DNA from: Undaria pinnatifida
Lineage: Eukaryota; Sar; Phaeophyceae; Laminariales; Alariaceae
Assembly (NCBI GenBank): GCA_012845835.1
Contig: JABAKD010000002.1
Coordinates: 25,758,210-25,822,209, forward strand
Reading direction: 5' to 3'
Length of the DNA: 64,000 bases
How positions within the stretch are numbered: position 1 is the first letter of the stretch; the number at the start of each line of letters is the position of its first letter. The notes under the pieces are model-generated. The model worked only from the letters and a program-made list of their open reading frames with translations. It searched no databases and had not been told where the DNA came from. Shown here in pieces: positions 43,501-54,475 of the stretch. The position numbers were made by a program, and so were the translations under genes.

Positions 43501-46500
43501 GGCCTCCTGTCCAGGGGAAATATCGGCAGCGGCAGCAGCACCAGCAGCAGCAGCAGAGCCGTAAACACAATCGGCGGTTTTGCGGTGCGGGCAGGGGGCG
43601 TGTCCATGGCGGACATGAACGCGTCGCTCTCTCTCGATGTGGCCTCCCTGTTCTTCCCTACGAGCCCTCCCCCGCCCGTGAAGCACACCAACGATTTTTC
43701 TTCGATAGATGTGCTCGGTCATGCGCTCGGCGGCGGCGGCGGCGGCTTCCGACCAGGACCGCCCCGGCCGGCCCCGGGGGAACACTACCGTCACCACCGA
43801 CGGGAGGTAACATCGCCGAGGCCATTCGACGGAGGCTGCCTCATGTCGGCCGCGTGCCCTCTCCCGGGAGCAAAATTCGTGGATTTGCGCTCCACCCTCT
43901 CCTTCGGCCTGGGCCACCGGTCGGCGCGAGAGTTATCGCAGGACCGACCGGTAAAATTGACGGACGAGAGGAGGTGGGGAGCGGGTGGGTCGGAAGAGGC
44001 TCGAGCCAGGGGCGCGGGGGGGAGGTTCGGGTGGGCGGCGCTCGCCGGCGGCCTCGGGAAGGTGGCTCCGCTCTGCCCGCGGAGGGCGGGCGGGTCCCGC
44101 GAAGGTGACGCTTGTGTCGCGGCGTATCACGTTGTACGGGGCGTCGATGTCGATGAAGGGCCGGCGGCGACGGCGGCAACGGTGGCGGCGGCGGCCGTTT
44201 CGGCAGCGGCAGGGGAAGCTAGTAAGGCGCTGCGAGGGCACCATGAGTGTTCGGAGTGGCGGACCGCGACGGACGCTTCCTGCTCGCCAGGTGTGAGCCC
44301 GGAAAGGGGGAGGGGGGGCAACGGCTGCTGTCCATGTGTTTTTTTTCACGCTTGTTGCGCGCGTCTGTTGTTCGTGCTTGTTGTGCGCGCCCCACTGTGC
44401 GGAGCGATTGGTGGCAACGATCGACCGACGGCTCATAGCCCGGGGGCTGGTGCGGACAAGAGTAAAGGAGGACACGAACGCCCGCTTTCATTGTGTTCCA
44501 CGACTTTCTCGCTCGTCGCACCGACTTTCCTAAGGCAGCGGCGCGCGAGAGAGAGCTTCGAGGAGCCCGCGACACGCCGTGCGTTTGCGCGAAGAGCAAT
44601 TCGGCGCTGTGGGTTACTGGCCTAACCTGACCAGAGAGTGTGCCATGCTGCCTGTTCCGGGGCCGCCACGCGGTTCTCTCTCTGTTTTTCTTCCCTCTTT
44701 GTCCGTCGCATTTTTACTTGTAACTCTTTTACCCCATATTCTCACTTGCGCTCTCCTTTTCTCACTCACTGCTGTCACTCCCTCTCTCGCTTTACATCTC
44801 TCTTTGTCTCCCCCTCCCGTTCCGTCTCGAACGGGATGCATGGTAAATGATCAACTGGTAAGGCAAGCGAAAAATGAATACCCCCCCCGCCCCCCGCCCC
44901 CCCCTCTGCACCTCCCTCTCTGCCACTCTCCCTTACGCTTTTTCATCTCTTTCCTCCCTTCCGCCCCCGCACCCTCCCTCTCTCCGGCCGTGTCACGACA
45001 ACGCGATGCCGCACCCCGCCCACGCAGCACTGCTGTCCCGCGGGATGCCGCGCTCGGTGACAACCGTGTGCAACCAGACGCGAATACGGGGAGTCCTTGA
45101 AGATGTGCTCACTCGGGCGGAGACCAAGTTCAACGCGAGGGCCTACTTGCACTGGTAAGGATTCACATCACGCCGCACCAGTAGCCACTGTTCGTGTTCG
45201 TACAGTGCCTTGCTGTATTAACCCCCCTTCCGCTCCTCTTGTAGGTGTCTCTATTTGGATAGGAACGGTATTCCGTCTCGAGCGGGATGTGTGGTTAAGG
45301 GTCAAATGACTGAGGTAAGCAACAGACGAGTACCCCCCCGCTCTCCCTCGCAAGGAATCGATCTTGTTTTGTTGACATTGTGGCAGTAGCTACTGTTTAT
45401 TATATCCCTCCCCCCCTCGTACCGTTATATGTATAGTGAGGTTGGCGTTGGTTGGCAACGACGCTTTAAAACATGCCAATCACTGCGTGAGCTAGACAAC
45501 CAGGGTGCCATTTGTTTTGTCTTGTTTTTTTGGCGGTGACCATGATGGTTATCGAAATAGATTGTGCGGGGTGGAGAACCCTGAATCCGCACAAGGGGGA
45601 TGATCGCATCACGCAGTGTGAATATGGTAAGGCTCCCACGAGACACTTACATAGTGATACCCATTGCTGTCTCTGGAGTGGCCACACCAGAAAACAAAGT
45701 AACTCATTGGCGCTTCATTGGCGCTGTCATCCATAAGCAAGAAAGTAGGCACAAGGCGCCGAAGTCCGTCTAACGAGTGGTTCTTGGAAGGATGCAGTCC
45801 ACCCTTCATGCGACTCGCCGAACACCTCACGGCGCCTCGCGCTTGGTGCAAGCAATGTCTGCCTGGTTGGTAAAAACCCGACATGCTCCGTCCTGGCATA
45901 GTAGGGATGCGAGGGTCTATGGTTATACGACTACGGCCATGTACGACCTGAGTACACCCGCCCCCCCCCCCCCCGTACCGCCGGAAGCAGTGTTTTTTTG
46001 TTTTGAGTCCTGTCAGTCTGTCATAATCGGCCAAGGCTAATGTAGGGGGGGGGGGGGGGGGGGGGGGGGATTTCACCACCGGCTTTTCAGCACTCGCACC
46101 AGTGACTCTGTACCTCACGGACTTTAGGTGACGCGTGCTACGATGGAGGTAGCAGTTTTCCTGTGAAATGGTCTTTTGAATGACGGGAGCTCCTTAACTC
46201 AACACCGTCGGAAAATACCCCCCTTAGTTTTTGCATGATTCTTGTTGTGTACCTAGGCCATGGGAGTTTTCATCCGGTACGTAGCGGTTTCATTTTTTCA
46301 TCCAAATCAGTTTTTGTGGGGGGGGGCTAAGAAGGACATGTCTTGAGCTCCTAAAGCGAGGAACCTTAAGAGAAAAAAAAAAGTGCCCTGCACCTCTATC
46401 GCCGCGCGAGTGAGGTGTGATTGCTTTGGCGCAGCGTAGCTTTTGCCTTTTCATCGCGGATTTGAATTGCGGATTTTAAGCATACGAAAATGTGAAGACC

Positions 46501-47242
46501 CCAAAGGAGCATGGGGGCCGCTCACGCGAGCGACCCCGAGGCCACCGCAAACAAAGGCCCCAAAAGTGACTCCCCCCACCGTAGCCTGGGGTTTTCCAGG
46601 AGTTCCACTTTCGGTTTTGGCGCTTGGACGGGAAAGGGGGGTTTGTATTCGGGATGAGAGGTGACATTCGTTTTGGTAGAAGATGCTGCGGCGTTCGTCT
46701 TCGGTCTACGTTCGCAATGATGGCAGAGGCACTCGGTTTTTGGCGTGCGCGCGATCTCGCCTCGTTTTCCCCGACAACTTTGATGGGCACCTCTGGCGAT
46801 GGTGTATTTCGGTGCGCTGTTGTACGTCAGGGTTTGCTACTAATACCGTAGTCGTGTTTGGCGAATTTTCGTTGGTCCCATCCCCTCACAACTGGTTCTC
46901 GGACAGGGTGCAGCTCACCCTTCATGCGACTGGCCGAACACCTCACGGCTTTTCGTGCCTGGTGCAAACTGCCTGGTGGGTGGAAGCCCGACCGTGCTCC
47001 ATCCCGGCACTATGAAGATGCGAGGGTCAATGGTCATATGACTACGGCTATGCATGAAATCAGTACACCCCTCCCCAGCCTCACCGCTCCCTCCCCCACT
47101 GTTTTCCCGCTCCAGGTATCATCGGTACGGGTTGGAGGATGAGGATTTCTTGGCGGCCTTCGAGGGTGTGCGCACGGTAGAGAGGGGCTACGATGGCCTT
47201 GCGAGGGCATTCGGCGGCGGCGGGAACAGGGCTGGACGATAG
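40505..47242 (+). CDS. TUBD1: Delta-tubulin, five exons, with large low-complexity insertions
   Basis: Exons: 40505-40804, 41783-42079, 43207-44290, 45028-45154, 47116-47242, total 1935 nt, in phase, 644 residues. The N-terminus has LGQAGNQIG, the phosphate loop is GGTGSG (187-192), and VDSEPK ends exon 1. Delta-type features are SGLANNWAMGF, GPFGTGD with HYNSVLALHHL, and SMADMN; the C-terminal exons give RAYLHWYHRYGLEDEDF. Delta-tubulin serves centriole/basal-body triplet microtubules, so it points to flagellated cells. Human delta-tubulin is about 450 residues; the excess here is Gly/Arg-rich (33-66), Gly/Ser-rich (263-327) and Ala/Gly/Arg-rich stretches in exon 3. Intron 2 (42080-43206) appears to use a GC donor (CAG|GCGAGA). 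The 1084-nt exon 3 could hide an unrecognised intron. Epsilon- or other divergent tubulin is less likely. Confidence 0.85.
40605..40690 (+). repeat. G-rich low-complexity insert in delta-tubulin exon 1
   Basis: Runs of GGGGT/GGCGG encode Gly/Arg/Asp. Four or more G-runs of three to five bases make a G-quadruplex possible in the coding strand. Confidence 0.7.
41560..41755 (+). repeat. CAT/CGT/CAC triplet array ending just before the delta-tubulin exon 2 acceptor
   Basis: About 195 bp of ATCATC, GTCATC and ACCACC triplets lie in intron 1. The array stops roughly 30 bp before the acceptor at 41782. The long open frame through it (41564-42256) is an artefact joined to the real exon. Confidence 0.8.
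43110..43200 (+). mobile_element. SINE-like 3' terminus whose C-tail forms the pyrimidine tract of delta-tubulin exon 3
   Basis: GTCTAAAGACTACGGCCATGC followed by CAATGAGCAAACACACC matches the diverged SINE end. The C/T-rich tail (43159-43203) runs to within a few bases of the acceptor TCGCAG at 43201-43206. Confidence 0.6.
44816..44912 (+). mobile_element. LINE 3'-end fragment with C-tail in delta-tubulin intron 3
   Basis: TTCCGTCTCGAACGGGATGC then GGTAAGGCAAGCGAAAAATG matches the LINE end, followed by C/T-rich sequence that continues almost to the exon 4 acceptor at 45027. Confidence 0.65.
45236..45345 (+). mobile_element. LINE 3'-end fragment with C-tail in delta-tubulin intron 4
   Basis: GTGTCTCTATTTGGATAGG to CAACAGACGAGTACC plus a short C run. 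Same terminal 100 bp as the LINE at 10427. Confidence 0.68.
45425..45975 (+). mobile_element. C-tailed SINE-like element, full-length copy in delta-tubulin intron 4
   Basis: It starts near TATGTATAGTGAGGTTGGCG, has a T-rich tract at 45511-45530 and a 12-bp internal duplication (TTGGCGCTTCAT, 45708-45720), and ends in a C-tail at 45960-45974. Confidence 0.8.
46047..46070 (+). repeat. Poly-G tract, ~24 bases
   Basis: Uninterrupted G run in delta-tubulin intron 4. Comparable runs are at 47763-47794, 58823-58843 (G), 59117-59141 and 60946-60963 (C). Confidence 0.9.
46129..46415 (+). mobile_element. TIR element of the GTGCTACG family in delta-tubulin intron 4
   Basis: Left end ACGCGTGCTACGATGGAGG; right end TGCACCTCTATCGCCGCGCG. 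It contains GAATGACGGGAGCTCCTTAA, shared by other members. Confidence 0.65.
46895..47105 (+). mobile_element. C-tailed SINE-like element, 5'-truncated; tail abuts delta-tubulin exon 5
   Basis: It matches the SINE 3' half (CAGCTCACCCTTCATGCGAC to CAGTACACCCC). The C/T-rich tail at 47067-47114 runs into the acceptor CTCCAG at 47110-47115. Confidence 0.72.
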
Positions 47243-47274
47243 CAGCCGTAGACAGACCAACAGGTACACGGAGG

Positions 47275-47400
47275 GGCTGATAGGACGTGAAGACAGACAG
47301 ACAATACAGACAAGCAGGCGCACTGATAGAAAAAAGAGCCCGCTAGGCAGGCAGGCAGAAAGGCAGGCAGAAAGGCAGAAGGCAGAAAGGGCATACAAAA
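47275..47400 (+). repeat. Degenerate GACA / GGCAGGCAGAAA repeat
   Basis: Tetramer-based low-complexity sequence beginning about 30 bp after the delta-tubulin stop codon, so probably in its 3' UTR. Confidence 0.7.
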
Positions 47401-47759
47401 ACATGCACAGGTAAGTAAACAGGAAGGCGGCAAGACAGACGGCGCCGACAGGACGACAGCACGATAGCATGGCATTTACACAGACAGCCAGATAGTGTTT
47501 CCAAGCGCAGTAGTACGGTGCGTACCGGTAGTTGTTTGTGATAGGGTAACGTGGTGATATTCCTAAGATTTTGGTTTTCAGTTGTCCTTTTCGGGAGTAT
47601 TTTATCAAGGAATCTTGTTGATAATAGTAATATGATTGGTCCGGTACAATAAATGGTAATCTTCTGACGGTTTTAGTCTTCGGGTTCGTCATGCTGGTTG
47701 ATCCCGGCAATATCCCTATGTCTGGCGATCTATCTCGTCGGACAAAAGTCCAAACAACA

Positions 47760-47761
47760 GG

Positions 47762-47795
<34 letters not shown>
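47760..47795 (+). repeat. Poly-G tract, longest in the window
   Basis: G-only apart from one A near the start, over about 35 bases. Strong G-quadruplex potential and a likely sequencing trouble spot. Confidence 0.92.
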
Positions 47796-48224
47796 TTATC
47801 AGCTTTGTTTATTTAGTGTTCAGCCGTGAATGCATTGTTTGCCTGGTCTACACGCTGCAGAGGCTCACACGAACACGGCCGTCGCATAGAAGAGCTTAAC
47901 TAAAAGGTGAAGGTTTTCGCCCTTTTTATATATCACGCTTCGTCTTAGTTACAAGGGATCGCCGTAACGAGAGTTCACTCTTGAGGCTCTTTCTTTTGAG
48001 GATATATGACAATGAGCGACCCGTGGAAGCATCGGGGAGTGCTGTCCCGTTCACGGGTTGGAATGTTTTAGAAGTGAGCGGGCCGAACCAGCCCAGATCA
48101 GACCAGACGGCGCTTGCGTGTGCGTGTACTTGTGCGCGTGTTATGACATTGCCCTTGAGAGCCGGCAGAGCGGCTAGCCAATTTGATTGCAATCTCAAGC
48201 TTGTGTGATTTTCGCCCGATTTCG

Positions 48225-48615
48225 AGATTATTCATCGCCGCAAAATGGAATGTTTTTTTTGTGCTGTTCCCAAGCAAAATAATGTGGAGATATTCATCGT
48301 CGCAAAATGGAATTGTTTGCTGTGCTGCGCTCCAGCAAATAGTATCGAAACCTTCATCGCCGCAAAATGGAATTATTTGTCGTGCTGCGCTCCAGCAAAA
48401 TATTATCGAGACTTTCATCGCCGCAAAAAATGGAATTGTCTGTTGTGCTTCGCTCCAGCAACATAAATATCGAGATATTGATATCGCCGCAAAATGGAAT
48501 TGTTCAGGCTGCGCTGCTCCAGCAAAATAATATCATATTAATAGTACATGTCGAGACTTTCATCATCGCCGCAAAAAATGAAATTTTCTGTTGTTGTGAG
48601 CACTGCTCCTGCAAA
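48225..48615 (+). repeat. Six tandem copies of a ~60-80-bp unit
   Basis: Each unit has the form TTCATCGCCGCAAAATGG, then AATTGTTTG, TGCTGCGCTCCAGC, then AAAATATTATCGAGA. Units vary from 60 to about 80 bp. Frames through the array give a repeating Ala-Lys-Trp-Asn peptide, which I take as translation of the repeat. Confidence 0.85.
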
Positions 48616-48694
48616 AGACTAGGTAATGTTTACCAGTACGTTTTTATTGATATAGTGCGTCCGCTTTCTAGTGAGGCACAGCAGTGCCGTTGTT

Positions 48695-49207
48695 GGCGCG
48701 TGCTACGATGATAGAGGTGCGCCACGTTTTTTTTTCCTAATACTACCCCTCAATTTTGGGAGCGTAAGACCTCTCCCGAAAAACTGATTTTTAGCGAAAA
48801 AAAAAAAAAAAACTGGGCTGACCGAATGAAAAACCCAACGAACGGCCTCTAGATACACGACGAGAAGCATGCACCAAAAAAATGGCATGTTTTCGAAACT
48901 CGTTTTGCAAACAAAACAAAAAAACTGAGCTGACCGGATGCAAAACCCAACAGCCTAGATACACGACGAGAAGCATGCACAAAAAAATGGAATGTTTTCG
49001 AGAAGCATGCAGAAAAAAAAAACGGCATATTTTCGACGATTTGGGGTTAACCCCTTCATTCACAACTGGAACCCCTTTTTGGGGACAATTTTACTTGAAT
49101 TTAGTATAGGGAGGGATTTTGGGGGCTCTAAAGAGGTTAAGAAGAGCCCGACCCGTCGTTCAGAAAACGTTTCACACGAAAAGTGCTACCTCTACCGTAG
49201 CATCTTA
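48695..49207 (+). mobile_element. TIR element of the GTGCTACG family
   Basis: Left end GCGTGCTACGATGATAGAGG; right end AAAAGTGCTACCTCTACCGT. It contains a tandem ~110-bp duplication (AAAAACTGAGCTGACCGGATG type, 48810-49010) and the AATTTTACTTG/GGGGGCTCTAAAG module. Confidence 0.7.
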
Positions 49208-49926
49208 GTCTCGCGCAAAAAAGAGTCATCCCACGGTGTAGGGGTAGGGGTTGCAATTTTTGCGCAAAAAAAAGGTATACCCTCTGACCAATTGAGCTTA
49301 ATTGAGGAACTTCACCGGTTAGTCCATTGGTCAAGTAATTTCACGAGCGACTACATATCGTTTTAGAACTTAAGGCATAGAAGCTTGGTCGGGCTGTGTG
49401 CGAACGAACGCCTTCGAAGTCATTTGTCGGGTGAGATAATGAGTTCCGCATATGTGAGCGGAACTCAAGGGCTTTCTGCTGTGCGCCCCACCCCTGCCGT
49501 GGGCTGGCTCTCGCGCAAGTGGCCTGTGCTTGTTGCAGTGTGAAAGGGGGGGGGTGTGATACGGTAACACCGTAGCGTTGTTGTTGTTGTTGTTGAGCCA
49601 TCCTACGGGTAGGGGTGGAGTGCAGCATATTCTAAGAAATTTCTTCTAAGCTCCTCTCTAACATGAGGAGGAGCTAGCCCTCAACGTCTCACACCCGAAA
49701 CACGGCTTCGAGGGCAGCATTCGCTCGCGCGAATCCGGAACAAACTCTTCCGTTTTTTCGCTGGAGTTTCTAAACTACAACATGCTCGTATGATAAGAGT
49801 ATCAGAACAACCGGTAGTTACTCACTTGAGGAGGCTAACCAGCCAGAATCATTTGGCCCAGACTAAAATATTATGCTCGTAAAAGAGTATCAGAATAACC
49901 GGTACCTGGTAGTAAACTCACTTGGG

Positions 49927-50313
49927 ACGCGTGCTACGATAGATATATCACTTTTCGTCTGAAATGGTTTCTGAATGACGGGGCTCCTTAACGCCTTTAC
50001 AACTGGAAACCCATTTGGGGAACAAAATTACTTGGAATAAGTATAGGGAGGGGTTTCGGGGCCCTGAAGGGGTTAAGGTCGTTTGCACAACCATACTGAC
50101 TTATTTGTCCCCACCCAAACTTACATTACTTTTCCATTTTTCTATTTGCATGGTTCTCGTTGTGTACCTGGGCCATGGGATTTTTCATCCGGTGCAGCGG
50201 CTTTATTTCTCTCCAAAAACTCAGTTTTTGGGAGAGGTCTTAAGCTCCCAGATCGAGGAAAATCGGGAAAAAAGAGTGGTGCACCTATATCGTAGCGCGC
50301 GGCTTGAGGAGGT
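49927..50313 (+). mobile_element. TIR element of the GTGCTACG family, well-preserved copy
   Basis: About 385 bp with ends ACGCGTGCTACGATAGATA and GGTGCACCTATATCGTAGCG. The interior holds AATGACGGGGCTCCTTAAC, CAACTGGAAACCC and GTTCTCGTTGTGTACCTGGG, all seen in other copies. Confidence 0.75.
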
Positions 50314-51362
50314 CAAACGGCCAGAATCGTTTGGCCGAAAAAGTGCAAACCCCCCCTGCCGTGGGGTGACTCTGTTTCATGATAGAGTTGGGAGATACTC
50401 TCTCTGTCCCCGTAGCGACGCGATAGAGGTGTATACATTATCTACATATTATAAAAATAAAAATACACTCCAGTTTTGTGAGAGCGAAGATTTTGTCGAA
50501 ACTCATCTTTGCAAGCTGTGTGTGGGTGATACTCCGATCGCGCGTATTACTGGGTGTGTCCTCGTTAAGGATATCGGTCGGCGACGACTCCCCTTGGAAC
50601 TACAGTAGTGTAGCTTGTACCAGGGTCAACAGGGTGATGTTAGGTATATATATATATATATAATGTATATATACCGCTTTTGTCGAAAAACAAAATCTGA
50701 ACGATGGAGCTCCTTAACCCCAAATCGTTGGAACACGTGTCACGTTTTTTTTTGTTTTTGCAAATGTGAACATTTTATTAAATTATACCTAGCCCCCATG
50801 AGACTGTTCGTCGAGTTGCACTTTGAGTTTTATTCAAAAAATCAGTTTTTTGGGTTAGGTAAATATAGAGCTTCTTAACGCCTTTACAACCGGAAACCCG
50901 TTTTTTTTTGGGGGGGGAATTACTGCGGTATTCTTTAACTCTGTTACCGATCATTTCATTTAGGTATTGGGTTGGATGAGGCTTCCTGCTCCCGCAGAAG
51001 GTCCTCACCTATGGATACACCACCCGCGCTGAGGGTGCCTTCGGTCGAAGCGCCCTCAGCGCAGCAGTATTTCCTAAGGGAAATGAATGCAACTGTTAAA
51101 AGAATACCCAGTGTAGGGTGGGTGGGATGGTCTTAACTTTTTCCGCTCCTCGCTGGTATCTCGTCGAGTATTTCGGGGACTATAACACGAGTGAGCTCGC
51201 TTCATAGACATTCCTAGTAATTGGTAGCAAACATATGGTTCCAACTTTTGTGCCAACCGTGGGAACCTGAAGTTGGTTGACGATATTACTTGGGATTAGT
51301 ATGGAGAGGGGTTTGGGGGCTCTAAAGGAGTAGAGAAGCCACCTTCAAAATGTAAAAAAGGG

Positions 51363-51717
51363 GACGCGTGCTACGATAGAGGTGCACCAACCATTCTTTT
51401 TTTCTGAGGTTTCCCAATTTGGGAGCTTTAGAACGTCGAAACCCCTCTCTATACTAATTCCAGGTGATCTTGTCCCCAAAACGGCTTTCCAGCTGTAAAT
51501 GCGTCAAGACCGCTCCCAAAAAAACTGGTTTTGATAAAAAAAATAAACTGATATCTACCGGATACCAAAAAGACCATGGCCTAGACAAACAACGAGAATC
51601 ATAATATGCATTAAAAAAAAATGGTGTATTTTTTCCGGCGATTTTTTTGGGTTAAGAGCCCCGTCACCCAGAAAACACAATACCCAAAACTTGCTACCTC
51701 TATTGTAGGACGTGCCA
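51363..51717 (+). mobile_element. TIR element of the GTGCTACG family
   Basis: Left end ACGCGTGCTACGATAGAGG; right end TTGCTACCTCTATTGTAGG. The AAAATTACTTGG module is present in the opposite orientation here, so internal modules have been shuffled. Confidence 0.7.
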
Positions 51718-53039
51718 AGGGTGTACCTTATTTCGTAACGCCTGTGTCGGAGAGGTATCCCACGCTCGGGGTGCAGCAGATTTTAAGAATTTTCCGAGCT
51801 CCTATCACGAGAGGGAGCTCAACATCTTTCACCCGAAACATGACTTCGAAGAAGGCATTGAATTCGTTCGCGCAGCCCCACCAATCTTACACGCCCTCCT
51901 AGTCCCTAAAACAAACAATACTCGTAAAATCATCGTAATGAAAAAAAAACGATGAGCTCCTGTCATGCGAGAGGAAGCTCAATATCTCACCCGATGCATG
52001 TCTTCGAAGAAGGCGTTCGTTCGCGCAGCCCCACCAATCTTACACGCCCTTTGTCCTAAAACGAATGAAACTCGCAAAATTGTTGTACTAAAAAACGATA
52101 TAGCTCTCCACGTTTGAGGAGCTCAACCGATCAGAAGGCCAGAAACGGTTTGGCCCGAAAGTACAGCCTCTGGGCCGTGGGATGACTCCGGATGCGCCTA
52201 GCACTGTGCGTGTGCGTGTGCGAGTGCGTGTTGCGTGGGCCCGTTTCGCGCGTTGTTGTTAGTTGTCGACTTGTCGTCATGGTCCAGCCCTTCGTCGTTA
52301 CGAAAAGGCACACCCGTGGAGAGAGAGTTTTCAGGAAACAATTGCGGAAGGGAATAACAAAGCAACGAAGCAACGAAAAAAAACCTTCAGTGTTAATTTA
52401 TCCCTTCTTTGTTGGTTTGCACGCGTAATAATTTGGGCACAGCTTACTTGGAACTACTGTACAGGATAACCTTTCTTTGCAGTAGTGTCGTTTGTACGTG
52501 ATGGGTTAATTGAGCTGACTTTACGGCGGCAGCGGGCGATATTATGCTTGTTTGGCAGTAAGTCGGGCTGGGCTCTAACGATAGACAGATCAGTGACAGC
52601 GCTGGCCACCGCATGCAGCAGTCATCATGATGATGAGTCGTCCGCTCTTTTCTTATCTTATGTATACCCTGGTATTATTGCGCATTATGCCTACCCGAAA
52701 GAACGGTGTCGCGGCCGGCGACTCATTTTTGTTCGCTGGTTTTACCGTCGTTTTTTTTATCAATAAAGCACAAATAATAATAATGAAGAAGCACAACTCA
52801 ACCGCCGACTTAGAGTCCACAAAAACCATTTGCTTTGAGCACACATCGACGAATGCAACGGTATATATAGAGGTGCTGGCACACTCTTTCTTTTCTGAGA
52901 CCTCTCTCTCGCTTGAGGAGCCCTGTACCTCGAAAACAAAATATGTGTTGACGCAAAAAATGCTACAATGAAGGTAGCACTTTTCGTCTGAAATGGTTTC
53001 TGAATGACGGGCCTCCTTAACCAGGGAGGTCTACGGAGT

Positions 53040-54340
53040 ATGAACCGCTCCGCGGAGCGTTTTTTTTTATTTTAATAATCTCGCGCAGCGGATATCCGCC
53101 CGTGGGAAAAGTCACGGATACTACGGAGCGGATATCCGCCGCGACAAATTTCGCGGATTAGTACGGAGCGGATGTCCGCCCTTGAATACATGTCACGGAG
53201 CGGAGCAGATTTTTTTGAGTGTGTCACGGAGTGGAGCAGAGCGGATATCCGCTTGCGGGGATAGTCACGGAGTGTCACGGAGCTGATATCCACCGCTACA
53301 AATGTCACGGATTATTTTGCGGAGCGGATATCCGTCGCACGTTTTTTTTCACCGAGCGGTTTATCTCAATCCGTCGAGCAAATCGCACAGAACCGCGTCA
53401 TTTCTCCACAGTGCACCGTAGCCATTGTCCGTAAAAATGATACGGTTAACCGTGAAAATGGTACAGGTATCCGCGAGTTCATACCATTAAGTATGAAAGG
53501 ACACGTTGTACTGGCGGATAACATTGACAGATTTGTTGGCGCAACCTTGTGGCGCCCAACCCTCAGCACCAAAGGAGAATACGGGGCACAGGTGAACGTT
53601 GCGTTCCTCGAGAAAACAAACACAAACAAGAATATTGAATAATATCTACTTGAACATTTGCTGATCATGCAGCACAGGGTGACGGGGGCCGGGGCAGCAG
53701 ACGCGCAACAGCAGCAGCGTCTGACCCAGGACCACGGCTCTCCACCATGAAAAAGTCAAAAACAGTGAAAACGTGAAACCAACTACACCAACAGTGAACA
53801 AACAACGAAGCGATCACCTGTTCATATTACGTTGTTTACGCGGGGCTGGGGATGGATGCCGTCGCTATGGGTGCCATGCGAGGAACACACTGTGATATAA
53901 AGTCGTTCTACGATAGGTCATCCAGGATTGAGAACAATCTCGACCGTGGAAAAACCGTGGCTTCCAGCGGTTTGATCCGTAAGATATGCAACGGAGTAGG
54001 TATGGATTACCTACGGAGTGGGTTGAACCGCTCCGTGGAAAAATCGCTTTTCACGGTTTCAACCGCGCAGCTACAATCCATACGGTGCGAAGCGTTTTTT
54101 TTTCATGATGTCACGGAGCGGATATCCGCACATCGGGAAATTCACGGATTATTGCGGAGTGGATATACGCCCTTGACAATGTCACGGAGCGGAGCGGATT
54201 TTTCTAGTGTGCGGAGCGGATCGGATGTCCGCTTCTGGGAAAAGTCACGGATTGTCACGGAGCGGATATCCGCCGCCACAAATGTAACGGAGCGGTGCGG
54301 TTTGATCAAACCGCTCCGTGGATATATTCTAACTCCGTAC
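53040..54340 (+). repeat. Array built on palindromic CGGATATCCG units, two clusters
   Basis: GGAGCGGATATCCGC and relatives occur about a dozen times (53080-53345 and 54110-54330), usually with GTCACGG around them. A non-repetitive ~750-bp segment separates the clusters. Palindromic EcoRV-like cores make each unit able to fold on itself. Confidence 0.8.
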
Positions 54341-54475
54341 ACATCGCTGCCCTTCACCGACAATCGTCGAAAATAGGGGCCATTTACTTTGTTTGCATGG
54401 TTCTCGTTGTGTACCTAGGCTATGGGATTTTTCATCCTTGAGGAGTTCCACCGTAACGAGGAGGCCGCACACAAT

